From RUG11237 sp045119215 (GTDB lineage: Bacteria > Bacillota > Clostridia > Lachnospirales > Lachnospiraceae): DNA of 7,324 nucleotides. Each line of letters begins with the position of its first letter. Position 1 is the first letter of the stretch. Below the pieces are notes generated by a model, which did no database searches, was not told the DNA's origin, and saw nothing but the letters and a program-made list of their open reading frames with translations. A program made the position numbers and the translations under genes. Below, piece after piece: positions 1 to 5,688 of the stretch. Location: positions 1-7,324 of the forward strand of contig JBGVDD010000285.1 in the NCBI GenBank assembly GCA_045119215.1, in the 5' to 3' direction.

Positions 1-388
1 TTGTGGGAATGGATGTATAGCGTGTGATATGCAGGGGAAGTTTTGAATAATCCCACCAATAAAAATGACAGGTCTTTTCCACCAACGTTCCAAGTAGGAT
101 TTCACCCACGCAGACACAGACAAACACCATGAGAAAATAAAACACTCCTTTTACAACCTTATTCCGAATACTCAGCTTCTTTCCCAGTAACATCAGCTGA
201 CTGGGGGTTCCGAATAAGATATGAATGGCTACAACGGCAAGTCCGTATCCAATCAAAAACGGAAGACACATATTTCGATTATCTATATACCCCTTTGTCA
301 AACAAAGCCAAAGATTTTCCACCACAAATCCTAAAAAGGATACCGTGACAATCAACATAAAAAGCGCTGCTAACTCTACTGTCTTCAT
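1..388 (-). CDS. Putative ABC transporter permease, CmpB-type membrane protein (partial, C-terminus beyond window)
   Basis: A continuous minus-strand frame runs from an ATG at 388 to the window edge: 129 codons and still open. The ATG is preceded by GTGAGGAAAC, a good ribosome binding site. The protein starts with a hydrophobic segment (about residues 5-25), then NRNM-PFLIGYG (38-49), a second hydrophobic stretch to about 60, a basic loop (69-80), a third segment (about 82-103), and LVEKTCHFYWWDYS (102-115). The pattern NR.M..PFL.GYG followed by a late EK....WWDYS is what I know from the family labelled 'putative ABC-transporter type IV' (CmpB). No ATPase partner is visible, so transport activity is a family label, not something shown here. 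Its upstream neighbours are the transporter-gene remnants at 440-655. Family assignment is fairly secure; function is unknown. Confidence 0.8.
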   Translation of the reverse strand, partial: MKTVELAALFMLIVTVSFLGFVVENLWLCLTKGYIDNRNMCLPFLIGYGLAVVAIHILFGTPSQLMLLGKKLSIRNKVVKGVFYFLMVFVCVCVGEILLGTLVEKTCHFYWWDYSKLPLHITRYTSIPT

Positions 389-439
389 GTTTCCTCACTC
401 TCTTTCTTCTTGTATGTTTTCTTACATTTCTTACTATGT

Positions 440-508
440 TTACACCACTTTCACGCCTAAAATCACCACCCCGATTAGAACAAGCACCACCCCATTAAAC
501 CTACTCCA
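440..508 (-). pseudogene. Remnant: C-terminal end of a small DMT/SMR-type multidrug transporter (inferred)
   Basis: This minus-strand frame reads WSRFNGVVLVLIGVVILG and ends VKVV before a TAA. A Gly-rich hydrophobic helix closing a protein this way is typical of the last membrane segment of EamA/SMR drug-metabolite transporters. No start codon belongs to it. Just upstream is AGGAGG, eight bases before an ATG at 509-507 that overlaps the previous stop (TAATG). That ATG opens a frame that stops after two codons (ATG GAG TAG). The simplest reading is a transporter gene with an intact translation start whose body was deleted, leaving its last 22 residues. The match is by eye and rests on a short hydrophobic segment. 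Confidence 0.4.
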
Positions 509-655
509 TTATTTTCTACCTCCTACATATGCTTCCATATTTTTATTCAATGCTATAATGTTCTGTTTCATATCTTCTATCTGCTTTTGTGAGAACCCCT
601 GAAGAGCCGTTTTGTAAAAAATCTCCTGTGCCCTCCTCCTTAACTTCGTCTTCCA
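509..655 (-). pseudogene. Remnant: C-terminal end of a MarR-like regulator (inferred)
   Basis: A 48-codon minus-strand frame begins after tandem stops (TAA TAG) and ends at TAA 511-509. It reads KLRRRAQEIFYKTALQGFS and continues through an amphipathic, helix-like tail ending in MEAYVGGRK. Basic RRRAQ followed by an aromatic helix, then a GFS-type turn and a last helix, resembles the dimerisation tail of MarR-family repressors after the winged-helix wing. It has no plausible start codon and no DNA-binding domain, so if real it is a 5'-deleted gene. Its stop overlaps the ATG of the next remnant, as expected for a former regulator-transporter operon. It could also be a chance open frame, but its composition is strikingly protein-like. 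Confidence 0.4.
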
Positions 656-657
656 CT

Positions 658-686
658 ATTATAATACCATTTTTTTCCTATATATG
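658..686 (-). promoter_or_regulatory. Weak candidate promoter ahead of the CmpB-type gene
   Basis: On the minus strand a perfect TATAAT lies at 663-658. At 17-bp spacing the -35 position (686-681) reads CATATA, a poor match to TTGACA. It could drive the remnants and the CmpB-type gene about 270 bases downstream, but the missing -35 makes this tentative. Confidence 0.22.
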
Positions 687-760
687 TGATATCCATATTT
701 CCAGGATACCTGATTTGGTGAACTTATACTTCTGTACTTTTGTCATTTAAATTCCATGTG

Positions 761-1930
761 TTATCTATTGTAGCAAAATATAGCCCAAAAGAAAAGCACC
801 GGAAATACCACCCCGGACAAAATACCTGTTTGAAGATTATGATGAAAAACTTCGGAAACCATACCAACTACAGTAGGTCCTGCGAAACATCCAACATCCC
901 CTGCCAACGCAAGGAATGCAAACATTGCAGTGCCACCTTTTGCCACGGAAGCTGCCGCCTTACTAAAAACCCCCGGCCACATAATGCCAACGGATAAACC
1001 ACACAATGCACAGCCTAGAAAACCAACCAAAGGACTTGGCCCAAGGGAAATACAAAGATATGCAATAATACACAAAATACTGCTACCAGTCATAAAGTGA
1101 TCCAGGTCAATTCGTTCTCCATACTTTCCATAAAACGCTCTGGCACTGCCCATCAAAAGAGAAAACAGCATGGGGCCTGCCAAATCACCTATGGTCTTAC
1201 TTACCCCCAACCCCATCTCCGCAAATGTGGATGCCCACTGACTCACTGCCTGTTCGCTTGCTCCGGCACATATCATCATTAACATTAGCACCCAAAATAT
1301 CTTCTTACGAAAGAGTTGTCCTACTGTGAGTCCTCTATCCTCTTTGTCCACCAAAGAGGCAATAGGCACTCTTGTAAAAAAAATCATATTGGCAAAAGGA
1401 ATCATTGCCCAAATGCAAGCCAGAATCTTCCAATTTTTAATTCCAAAAAGCTGAAAAAAAGCTGTGGATACCAGCACTACTGCCACATGCCCCCAACAGT
1501 AAAAGGAATGCAATAGACTCATAGCTTTTTCTTTATTTTTTGTAGGGCACGCTTCCACTATAGGACTTACCAATACCTCTAACAACCCGCCACCCACTGC
1601 ATATATAACAACGGAAATCAACAGTCCTGCAAAAGCGCTTCCACAGATTTGGGGCAAAATGGCCAGACAAACCAATCCAGTCATTGCACAAAAATGGGCA
1701 ATCATCACAGATGCACGATAGCCTATTCTGTCAATGAAAGTTACCGACATAATATCCACCAACAGCTGTAATCCAAAATTAAATGTTATGAGCAACGTAA
1801 TCTGTGTCATAGGGATACCATAAGTGTTATGAAACGTCAGAAAAAGAAGAGGAACGAAATTATTTACAATCGCCTGCACAATATATGCAATAAAACAGGC
1901 ATAGATTGTTTTATTATAACTCTTATCCAC
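761..1930 (-). CDS. MFS transporter, FucP/sugar-permease-like
   Basis: A major facilitator of about 389 residues, close to the usual 390-430, with roughly twelve hydrophobic segments. Numbered from the in-frame ATG at 1945, the TM2-TM3 loop carries D-R-x-G-Y-R (72-77), the MFS signature loop. TM4 has the GGGLLEVLVSPIVEA stretch (118-132), and HSFYCWG (146-152) resembles the H-x-FY-x-x-G motif of fucose-permease-like transporters. The ATG at 1945 has no ribosome binding site. The GTG at 1930 sits six bases after GGAGGAG and gives a conventional N-terminus (VDKSYNKTIYAC), so I prefer the GTG. The gene follows the MATE gene by about 50 bases and shares its transcript. A small solute, perhaps a sugar, is a guess from the fold and the LacI neighbour; drug export is also possible. 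Confidence 0.88.
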   Translation of the reverse strand: MDKSYNKTIYACFIAYIVQAIVNNFVPLLFLTFHNTYGIPMTQITLLITFNFGLQLLVDIMSVTFIDRIGYRASVMIAHFCAMTGLVCLAILPQICGSAFAGLLISVVIYAVGGGLLEVLVSPIVEACPTKNKEKAMSLLHSFYCWGHVAVVLVSTAFFQLFGIKNWKILACIWAMIPFANMIFFTRVPIASLVDKEDRGLTVGQLFRKKIFWVLMLMMICAGASEQAVSQWASTFAEMGLGVSKTIGDLAGPMLFSLLMGSARAFYGKYGERIDLDHFMTGSSILCIIAYLCISLGPSPLVGFLGCALCGLSVGIMWPGVFSKAAASVAKGGTAMFAFLALAGDVGCFAGPTVVGMVSEVFHHNLQTGILSGVVFPVLFFWAIFCYNR

Positions 1931-1982
1931 GATAAACTCCTCCATTCTTTCTAACGAACTCCATGTCTTTTTTCCTACTCAT
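1923..1982 (-). CDS. 19-codon ORF bridging MATE stop and MFS start (possible coupling ORF)
   Basis: An ATG at 1982-1980 overlaps the MATE stop codon (ATGA). It opens a 19-codon frame (MSRKKDMEFVRKNGGVYRG) whose stop lies just past the preferred GTG start of the MFS gene. Such an overlapping mini-frame can carry ribosomes from one gene to the next. It has only a weak ribosome binding site and no recognisable family, and may be a chance frame. Confidence 0.2.
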   Translation of the reverse strand: MSRKKDMEFVRKNGGVYRG

Positions 1983-3322
1983 AGTCTTTGCATCCATATC
2001 TTTTTCTTGAATATTACCAATGAAATGATGACACGTATACACTCTTCCATAGATAGAAGGAAATAGACTGCTGCAATAGGTAGATGTAAAACAAAAGCTG
2101 CCAAAAATCCAAGAGGTACACCAAAAATCCATGTGCCAATCAGGTCAATTACCATTACATAAGTTGTCCTGCCTCCACTCCTTAAAATTCCGCCTAAAAT
2201 CATGTTTTGTACTTTTACAGGTGCAACCAAAGCATATGCTATCAGCAGATGTCTGGTCATCATTCTTACGTCATCTTCTACTGCAAAAATCATTACATAA
2301 TATTTATTGAATACTACGACCAATACTGACAGCAGAACAGAACCCAAAAGCCCTGTATACATAAGCCTTTTAGAATCCTGATACCCGCTCTTTGGACGGT
2401 CTGCCCCTAGACGCTTGCCAATCATCACTCCTGCTGCCTGCGCCACACCACTTAATGCTCCTATTACCAATGCCTGCAAAGGATTCGTTAATGTCATGGC
2501 AGCAAAAGCTTTTGTTCCCACATGACCGTAAATGGACGCATATACATTTTCTCCAAGACTCCAGAAAAATTCACACACCAGCAGTGGCATTAAAATAGCC
2601 AGATATTGTTTTCTTTGCTCTTTGTTTGTTCCAAGCCCAAATGGAATCTTCCATGAATGCTTTCGTTTCAAAAAGAAAAATAAACCAACGGTAATCATAC
2701 AGCCTAATAACTGCGCAATCACAGACGCCCATGCAGCCCCTCTCACACCCATAGCTTTAAAACCAGCTTTTCCAAATATCAGTACATAATTTAAGACAGT
2801 ATTTGCTATACTGGCAAAAATGCTGGCATATAAAGGTATCTTTGCTGCCTGAACGCACCTAAGATACGCTGAAAAAACTGATGTAACTGCCACAGGCAAA
2901 AAACTGAGGGCGTAGATTCTAAGGTATTCTACTCCTTTTTGTACTGTGACATCATCCTTTGTATATAACCCTAAAATCTGGGATGGCAGAAACATACTCA
3001 TTGAAGTAAACACTGCCACCAATATCAAAGACACAGCTAAATTTGTATAAAAGCTTCTGCCCACTTCTTTTGTATCTTTCTTCCCTATGTACTGTGCAAT
3101 CATGATGCCCGCCACAGATGCAACTGCAGCAATTACCACTGAGTAAATGGACGCAAACTTTCCACCAAGCCCGATTCCTGCAATACTGATACTTCCAAGC
3201 TGTCCCGTCATAATCTGATCAACTACAGAAAATGAAGATTGCATCAGACATTGCAACGTTACAGGGACTGCAATTTGAAGCAATTCTTTTTTAAATTCTT
3301 TTTGAGATTCTCTGTTTTCCAT
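1979..3322 (-). CDS. MATE family multidrug efflux transporter (DinF/NorM-like)
   Basis: A 447-residue protein, the normal MATE length, with about twelve membrane segments in two halves. After a short polar N-terminus comes IAVPVTLQCLMQSSFSVVDQIMTG, then LGSISIAGIGLGGKF and IAQYIGKKD (about residues 16-85): the order of the first MATE repeat. The second half carries a parallel SGVAQAAGVMIGKRLGA segment (around 290-310). MATE proteins export cationic drugs, metabolites or dyes against Na+ or H+ gradients at the cytoplasmic membrane; the substrate here is unknown. The ATG at 3322 has GGAGAG about eight bases upstream. The gene opens a two-transporter operon, with the MFS gene about 50 bases behind. 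Its leader contains a 135-bp inserted element and lies downstream of a LacI-like operator. Confidence 0.93.
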   Translation of the reverse strand: MENRESQKEFKKELLQIAVPVTLQCLMQSSFSVVDQIMTGQLGSISIAGIGLGGKFASIYSVVIAAVASVAGIMIAQYIGKKDTKEVGRSFYTNLAVSLILVAVFTSMSMFLPSQILGLYTKDDVTVQKGVEYLRIYALSFLPVAVTSVFSAYLRCVQAAKIPLYASIFASIANTVLNYVLIFGKAGFKAMGVRGAAWASVIAQLLGCMITVGLFFFLKRKHSWKIPFGLGTNKEQRKQYLAILMPLLVCEFFWSLGENVYASIYGHVGTKAFAAMTLTNPLQALVIGALSGVAQAAGVMIGKRLGADRPKSGYQDSKRLMYTGLLGSVLLSVLVVVFNKYYVMIFAVEDDVRMMTRHLLIAYALVAPVKVQNMILGGILRSGGRTTYVMVIDLIGTWIFGVPLGFLAAFVLHLPIAAVYFLLSMEECIRVIISLVIFKKKIWMQRL

Positions 3323-3352
3323 TTTATTATCTCTCCATTCGTTTCATCAATT

Positions 3353-3360
3353 CATATTAC
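3353..3360. repeat. Left target-site duplication CATATTAC
   Basis: This 8-bp direct repeat abuts the left TIR of the 135-bp element and is identical to 3496-3503. The neighbouring bases differ on both sides, so the repeat is exactly 8 bp. Confidence 0.72.
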
Positions 3361-3390
3361 GTATCTGTTCAGAACTACCGAACAGATACG
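3360..3390. repeat. Hairpin 1: perfect 11-bp inverted repeat at the left end of the element
   Basis: CGTATCTGTTC (3360-3370) pairs perfectly with GAACAGATACG (3380-3390) around a 9-base loop. The left TIR is itself one arm, so the TIR sequence is present again inverted just inside. No U-run follows on either strand. Confidence 0.8.
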
Positions 3391-3392
3391 TT

Positions 3393-3433
3393 AAATCGGG
3401 CAATGCTTACGCATGCAAAATTGCCCGATTTTT
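3393..3433 (+). terminator. Hairpin 2: 11-12 bp stem followed by five T on the plus strand
   Basis: AAATCGGGCAA (3393-3403) pairs perfectly with TTGCCCGATTT (3421-3431); T3404/A3420 extends the stem to 12 bp. The plus strand continues in T to 3433, so it has the form of an intrinsic terminator for plus-strand transcripts. No plus-strand gene lies upstream, so it is better read as internal structure of the element. In the minus-strand mRNA leader it would fold but lacks a U-run. Confidence 0.5.
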
Positions 3434-3454
3434 GTAAAATGCACATTTTCTTAC

Positions 3455-3479
3455 GGTTTCAGCAGTAAATGCTGAAACC
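3455..3479. repeat. Hairpin 3: perfect 10-bp stem, 5-base loop
   Basis: GGTTTCAGCA (3455-3464) and TGCTGAAACC (3470-3479) form a perfect stem around GTAAA. There is no U-run on either strand. It is the third back-to-back stem inside the 135-bp element. Confidence 0.8.
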
Positions 3480-3495
3480 TGTACTGAATAGTTAC

Positions 3496-3503
3496 CATAT
3501 TAC
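3496..3503. repeat. Right target-site duplication CATATTAC
   Basis: This is the second copy of CATATTAC, directly abutting the right TIR. It lies just downstream of the candidate -10 box of the transporter operon, so the insertion went in near the predicted transcription start. Confidence 0.72.
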
Positions 3504-3504
3504 T

Positions 3505-3533
3505 ATAATAAAATGAACTACAGAAAACCGCAA
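3505..3533 (-). promoter_or_regulatory. Candidate promoter of the MATE-MFS operon
   Basis: On the minus strand TTGCGG (3533-3528) is followed after exactly 17 bp by TATTAT (3510-3505), five of six to the -10 consensus. Transcription would start near 3498, inside the right target duplication, giving a leader of about 175 bases that contains the whole inserted element. Confidence 0.45.
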
Positions 3534-3534
3534 A

Positions 3535-3550
3535 GGTTAAACGCATAACC
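3535..3550. promoter_or_regulatory. Candidate LacI-family operator
   Basis: GGTTAAACGCATAACC is a 16-bp pseudo-palindrome with a central CG, 12 of 16 positions symmetric (perfect GGTTA/TAACC arms). Size, even symmetry and central CpG are typical of LacI/GalR-family operators. It ends one base upstream of the candidate -35 of the transporter operon and lies about 30 bases past the LacI-type stop codon. Confidence 0.4.
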
Positions 3551-3582
3551 CTTTACAAAATTTAACCACTTATTTTGTGCAT

Positions 3583-4578
3583 TTATATATCTCTCACACT
3601 ATCCCTCTCTATTAAAGTCACAGGCAACATTACATTTTCACCCCTGGCTCCTTGGTTCAATTCTTTTAACATCTTAAGTGCTAAGGCAGCCCTTTCCTTA
3701 TAATCTTGCTCTATGGTGGTAAGAGGCGGTACAAATCTTTCGCACTCCCTCACATTATCAAACCCCACCACCGACATATCCTCGGGAACGGACATTCCCT
3801 CGCTTTTGAGAAACTGAATAAAATCCATTGCATAATAATCAGATACTGCGAAAACTGCTGAATATTTTTTTATTTCTTCTAAATGTTCCCTGTAAAAAGC
3901 ATTGCGTACTTCCTGCTCCATAGGAATCACCATAAGCTTGGCATCCACAAGTTCACTTTTTAATCCCATAAACCTTTCCATATCCATGCAAATATTATTA
4001 TCCGATATGCAGAGTACCTGACTGTGTCCCTTGCTTTTCAGATAACGTCCAACCTGCACTCCGCCATCAAAATGGTCCACTGTAATATTTACGAGATGCT
4101 CAATACTTTCCATATACCCATCATAAACTACAAAGGGAATATGCATCTGTTCCCTGAGTTTCTTATAATCCTGTTCACAAAACCCCATCATTACCATGCC
4201 CTCCATATTCCACATGGAAGCAAATTTAGGAATCTGATTCCATTGATCCGTAATTTTCAGCATAAGAAATTTCCCCGCCTGTTCTATTTCTTTTGCCAAT
4301 GCATTCACGGATGCAGAAATAAACTGATCCTCTAAGGTATGTCCATTATATTTTTCATGGTCGTTGACAACCACCCCAATAATCTTAGAATCGTTCTGTG
4401 CCAGAAGTACCCCTGCCATACTGGGAATATACTGCCGTTTTTCCAAAAGCTGTTGAACACGTTTCACCGTCTCATCCGATATTTTCTTTGTCTTCCCATG
4501 GATAACATTAGATACGGTAGCCGTACTCACTCCCAACTCTTCTGCAATATCAACAATCCTTACTCTTTGATTTTCCAT
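3583..4578 (-). CDS. LacI/GalR-family transcriptional regulator
   Basis: The 331-residue length and domain order are standard for the family. An N-terminal helix-turn-helix covers residues 6-26 (VRIVDIAEELGVSTATVSNV), continuing through ISDETVKRVQQ to YIPSMAGVLLAQ, the hinge helix (about 52-62). From IIGVVV (66-71) on there is a periplasmic-binding-protein-like ligand domain with the family hallmark SVVGFDN at 269-275. The protein should bind an operator as a dimer and respond to a small ligand, commonly a sugar; the ligand cannot be inferred. The ATG at 4578 has GAGAGGA about nine bases upstream. The stop lies about 260 bases before the MATE gene, with a candidate operator between, so local control of the two transporters is likely. 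No strong terminator follows, so read-through is possible. Confidence 0.94.
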   Translation of the reverse strand: MENQRVRIVDIAEELGVSTATVSNVIHGKTKKISDETVKRVQQLLEKRQYIPSMAGVLLAQNDSKIIGVVVNDHEKYNGHTLEDQFISASVNALAKEIEQAGKFLMLKITDQWNQIPKFASMWNMEGMVMMGFCEQDYKKLREQMHIPFVVYDGYMESIEHLVNITVDHFDGGVQVGRYLKSKGHSQVLCISDNNICMDMERFMGLKSELVDAKLMVIPMEQEVRNAFYREHLEEIKKYSAVFAVSDYYAMDFIQFLKSEGMSVPEDMSVVGFDNVRECERFVPPLTTIEQDYKERAALALKMLKELNQGARGENVMLPVTLIERDSVRDI

Positions 4579-4638
4579 ATCAGCAATCCTCTCTTTATTC
4601 TATCCGACAAACCCCTGAGGAGCCCGGTCAATTGAGGT

Positions 4639-4827
4639 TTATTTATCCCTTTTCTTTATAGATGTATATACCAAAACAGGTATTGCACAAATATCTAATA
4701 CACCCATAATTCTTACAATTACATCAGGCAATTCTATATTAACCAAATTACAAACTGCCCAAATAACTGTTATAACAGATATTGTGATAAGGCTTAAGCT
4801 CCATAATCTCGTATACTTTTTGTCCAT
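4639..4827 (-). CDS. Small two-helix membrane protein, unknown function
   Basis: A 62-residue protein if translation starts at the ATG at 4827 (MDKKYTRLWS). GGAGG lies seven bases before that ATG, against four before the adjacent ATG at 4830 and none before the ATG at 4848, so 4827 is preferred. It has a basic N-terminus, a membrane segment from about SLSLITISVITVIWAV, a polar turn (NIELPD), a second hydrophobic segment (VIVRIMGVLDICAIPVLVY) and a Lys/Arg-rich end (TSIKKRDK). This suggests a hairpin in the membrane with both ends inside. I recognise it only as a type of small hypothetical protein seen in Clostridia. It has its own strong promoter and ends about 60 bases before the LacI gene, so the two could share a transcript. 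Confidence 0.7.
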   Translation of the reverse strand: MDKKYTRLWSLSLITISVITVIWAVCNLVNIELPDVIVRIMGVLDICAIPVLVYTSIKKRDK

Positions 4828-4901
4828 CATTTCACCTCCAAAATTCAAAAACTAATACCCGGGAGTTTGACAGTTGTATTTCAAAAAACATACCTGAAAC
4901 A

Positions 4902-4929
4902 CTTATAAACTCTGGGTTTCATCTGTCAA
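4902..4929 (-). promoter_or_regulatory. Promoter of the 62-residue membrane protein
   Basis: On the minus strand a perfect TTGACA (4929-4924) and TATAAG (4907-4902, five of six) are separated by 16 bp. This places a start near 4895 and a leader of about 70 bases. CTGTCAAA at 4923-4930 covers the -35, and its inverted copy TTTGACAG lies at 4866-4873 just downstream. Confidence 0.6.
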
Positions 4930-5105
4930 ATATTTTGTTTTAATATATAGTATTTTGGTAATGTTTTGCATTTTTTCATTTCTTGGTGTAAAATATTTAT
5001 TAAGGATTAAATCTATAGGCTAAACGATCTCAATAGTCTATAAGTCCAGTGTTTCTAAAGAATTCTAGATAATTAAAAAAATACTATAGTTCAAAACAGC
5101 GATAC

Positions 5106-5150
5106 AAGTTGCTACGAAGCCCGTAAATAAAGGACTTACAGCAACTTTTT
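5106..5150 (+). terminator. Terminator-like hairpin on the plus strand
   Basis: AAGTTGCT (5106-5113) pairs perfectly with AGCAACTT (5140-5147), with a further inner stem (AAGCC with GG-CTT across a bulge). The plus strand then runs TTT to 5150. Orientation suits plus-strand transcripts, but no plus-strand gene precedes it; it may belong to the relic element at 4866-5168. Confidence 0.4.
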
Positions 5151-5184
5151 ACATTTCCAACTGTCAAAGACGGGATCATATTCA

Positions 5185-5688
5185 TTACAAAATAATTGCA
5201 CGCTGAATTAACGGATGTTTAAAACGCATAGCCAGCTCATTGATATCCATATTTCCGTACTCTTTCATCACTTTTCCCATTGCCTTCATAGACATACCTA
5301 ACTTCATATAATCAATAAGATTCATGGCATCAAAAGGTTTTTCAACTGGAACAGTCATAGTTTCTGCCATAGAAACATATTTCATTAATTTATTGATTTC
5401 TTTTTCATCCTCTAGAGATAGTGCTAACATTTCCTTTTTATGCAATTCTACCCCATCCCCCAATGCACCAATTTCTTTCCAAAGTTCATGCAATGCACTT
5501 CCTGGTCTTGTTCCTGTAAGCCAATGAATGCAATTATCAATAAAATATCCTTCCCGCTTCCATCCGATACATTGTCCTCCCGGCAAGGCATTCTTTTCAT
5601 ATATTTCTGTTTTAAAACCATTCTTCTGTAATAGCACTCCTGCTGTCAATCCAGCGATTCCACCGCCAATAATTACCACCTTTTTCAT
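5185..5688 (-). pseudogene. FAD-dependent oxidoreductase (phytoene desaturase-like), C-terminally truncated
   Basis: The 167-residue product has an intact FAD-binding Rossmann start: VVIIGGGIAGLTAG with G8-x-G10-x-x-G13 and the ribose-binding acid E31 in IYEKN. PGGQCIGWKREGYFIDNCIHWLTG (36-59) follows, typical of NAD(P)/FAD-dependent oxidoreductases of the phytoene desaturase/retinol saturase type. These usually have about 450-520 residues, so roughly two thirds is missing, including the substrate domain and C-terminal FAD contacts. The frame ends LIQRAIIL and stops 17 bases from an inverted repeat, suggesting loss by insertion or deletion. The ATG at 5688 has GTGAGG five bases upstream, so a stub may still be made, but an active enzyme is very unlikely. 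Confidence 0.8.

Larger units (their letters stand above)
389..760. other. Intergenic stretch with gene remnants only
   Basis: This 372-base stretch separates the MFS stop from the CmpB-type start and holds no intact gene. It contains the two 3' gene remnants (440-508 and 509-655) and a lone TATAAT. A short imperfect hairpin lies at 688-710 (arms GATATCC and GGATACC, one G-U pair) with no U-run on either strand, so I do not call it a terminator. No convincing intrinsic terminator for the transporter operon was found. Confidence 0.6.
3361..3495. mobile_element. 135-bp MITE-like insertion with 15-bp imperfect TIRs
   Basis: The left end reads GTATCTGTTCAGAAC. The right end, read inward on the other strand, is GTAACTATTCAGTAC: 12 of 15 identical. 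Perfect 8-bp copies of CATATTAC sit immediately outside both ends (3353-3360 and 3496-3503), as a target-site duplication. There is no open frame inside, so any movement would need a transposase in trans. Three perfect hairpins fill the element. An 8-bp duplication and a GTAA-starting end fit what I know of the IS66 family, so this may be an IS66-derived miniature element; that family link is inference. It sits between the LacI gene with its candidate operator/promoter and the MATE gene. Confidence 0.75.
4866..5168. mobile_element. Possible relic of an insertion element bounded by 11-bp inverted repeats
   Basis: TTTGACAGTTG at 4866-4876 and CAACTGTCAAA at 5158-5168 form a perfect 11-bp inverted pair. 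The outer flanks are also similar (CCCGGGAG versus, on the opposite strand, CCCGTC). The right end lies 17 bases from the point where the oxidoreductase frame stops. The interior, about 280 bases, has no convincing gene but holds a strong hairpin (5106-5147). No target duplication was identified. I read it as a decayed or internally deleted element that removed the 3' part of the oxidoreductase gene; two chance repeats remain possible. Confidence 0.35.
4849..5184. other. AT-rich non-coding stretch between the oxidoreductase fragment and the small membrane protein gene
   Basis: This stretch contains the TTGACA/TATAAG promoter, the 11-bp inverted repeats and the plus-strand hairpin, and otherwise AT-rich sequence without a supported gene. 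A plus-strand frame near 5103-5170 (KPVNKGLTATFYIS) looks mildly protein-like but has no start or ribosome binding site. A third copy of CTGTCAAA lies at 5161-5168. Confidence 0.5.

Noticed and set aside
225..602. 125-codon plus-strand ORF at the left end
   Set aside because: It lies antisense to the CmpB-type gene and the remnants, has no ribosome binding site, and its Ser/Thr/Pro/Tyr-rich low-complexity composition is typical of an antisense shadow.
3360..3480. CRISPR array or tandem repeats from the hairpin cluster
   Set aside because: The three stems differ in sequence and there is no repeat-spacer periodicity; flanking target duplications point to one inserted element.
3534..3551. CcpA catabolite-repression (cre) site
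   Set aside because: Compared with the cre consensus, the outer conserved TG/CA positions do not match; a dedicated LacI-type operator fits better.
3540..3582. Intrinsic terminator for the LacI gene (ACAAAAT / ATTTTGT arms)
   Set aside because: The arms are seven AT-rich pairs with no following U-run on the minus strand.
5103..5170. Protein-like plus-strand frame KPVNKGLTATFYIS
   Set aside because: No start codon, no ribosome binding site and it coincides with a strong hairpin; may be a transposase relic but cannot be supported.
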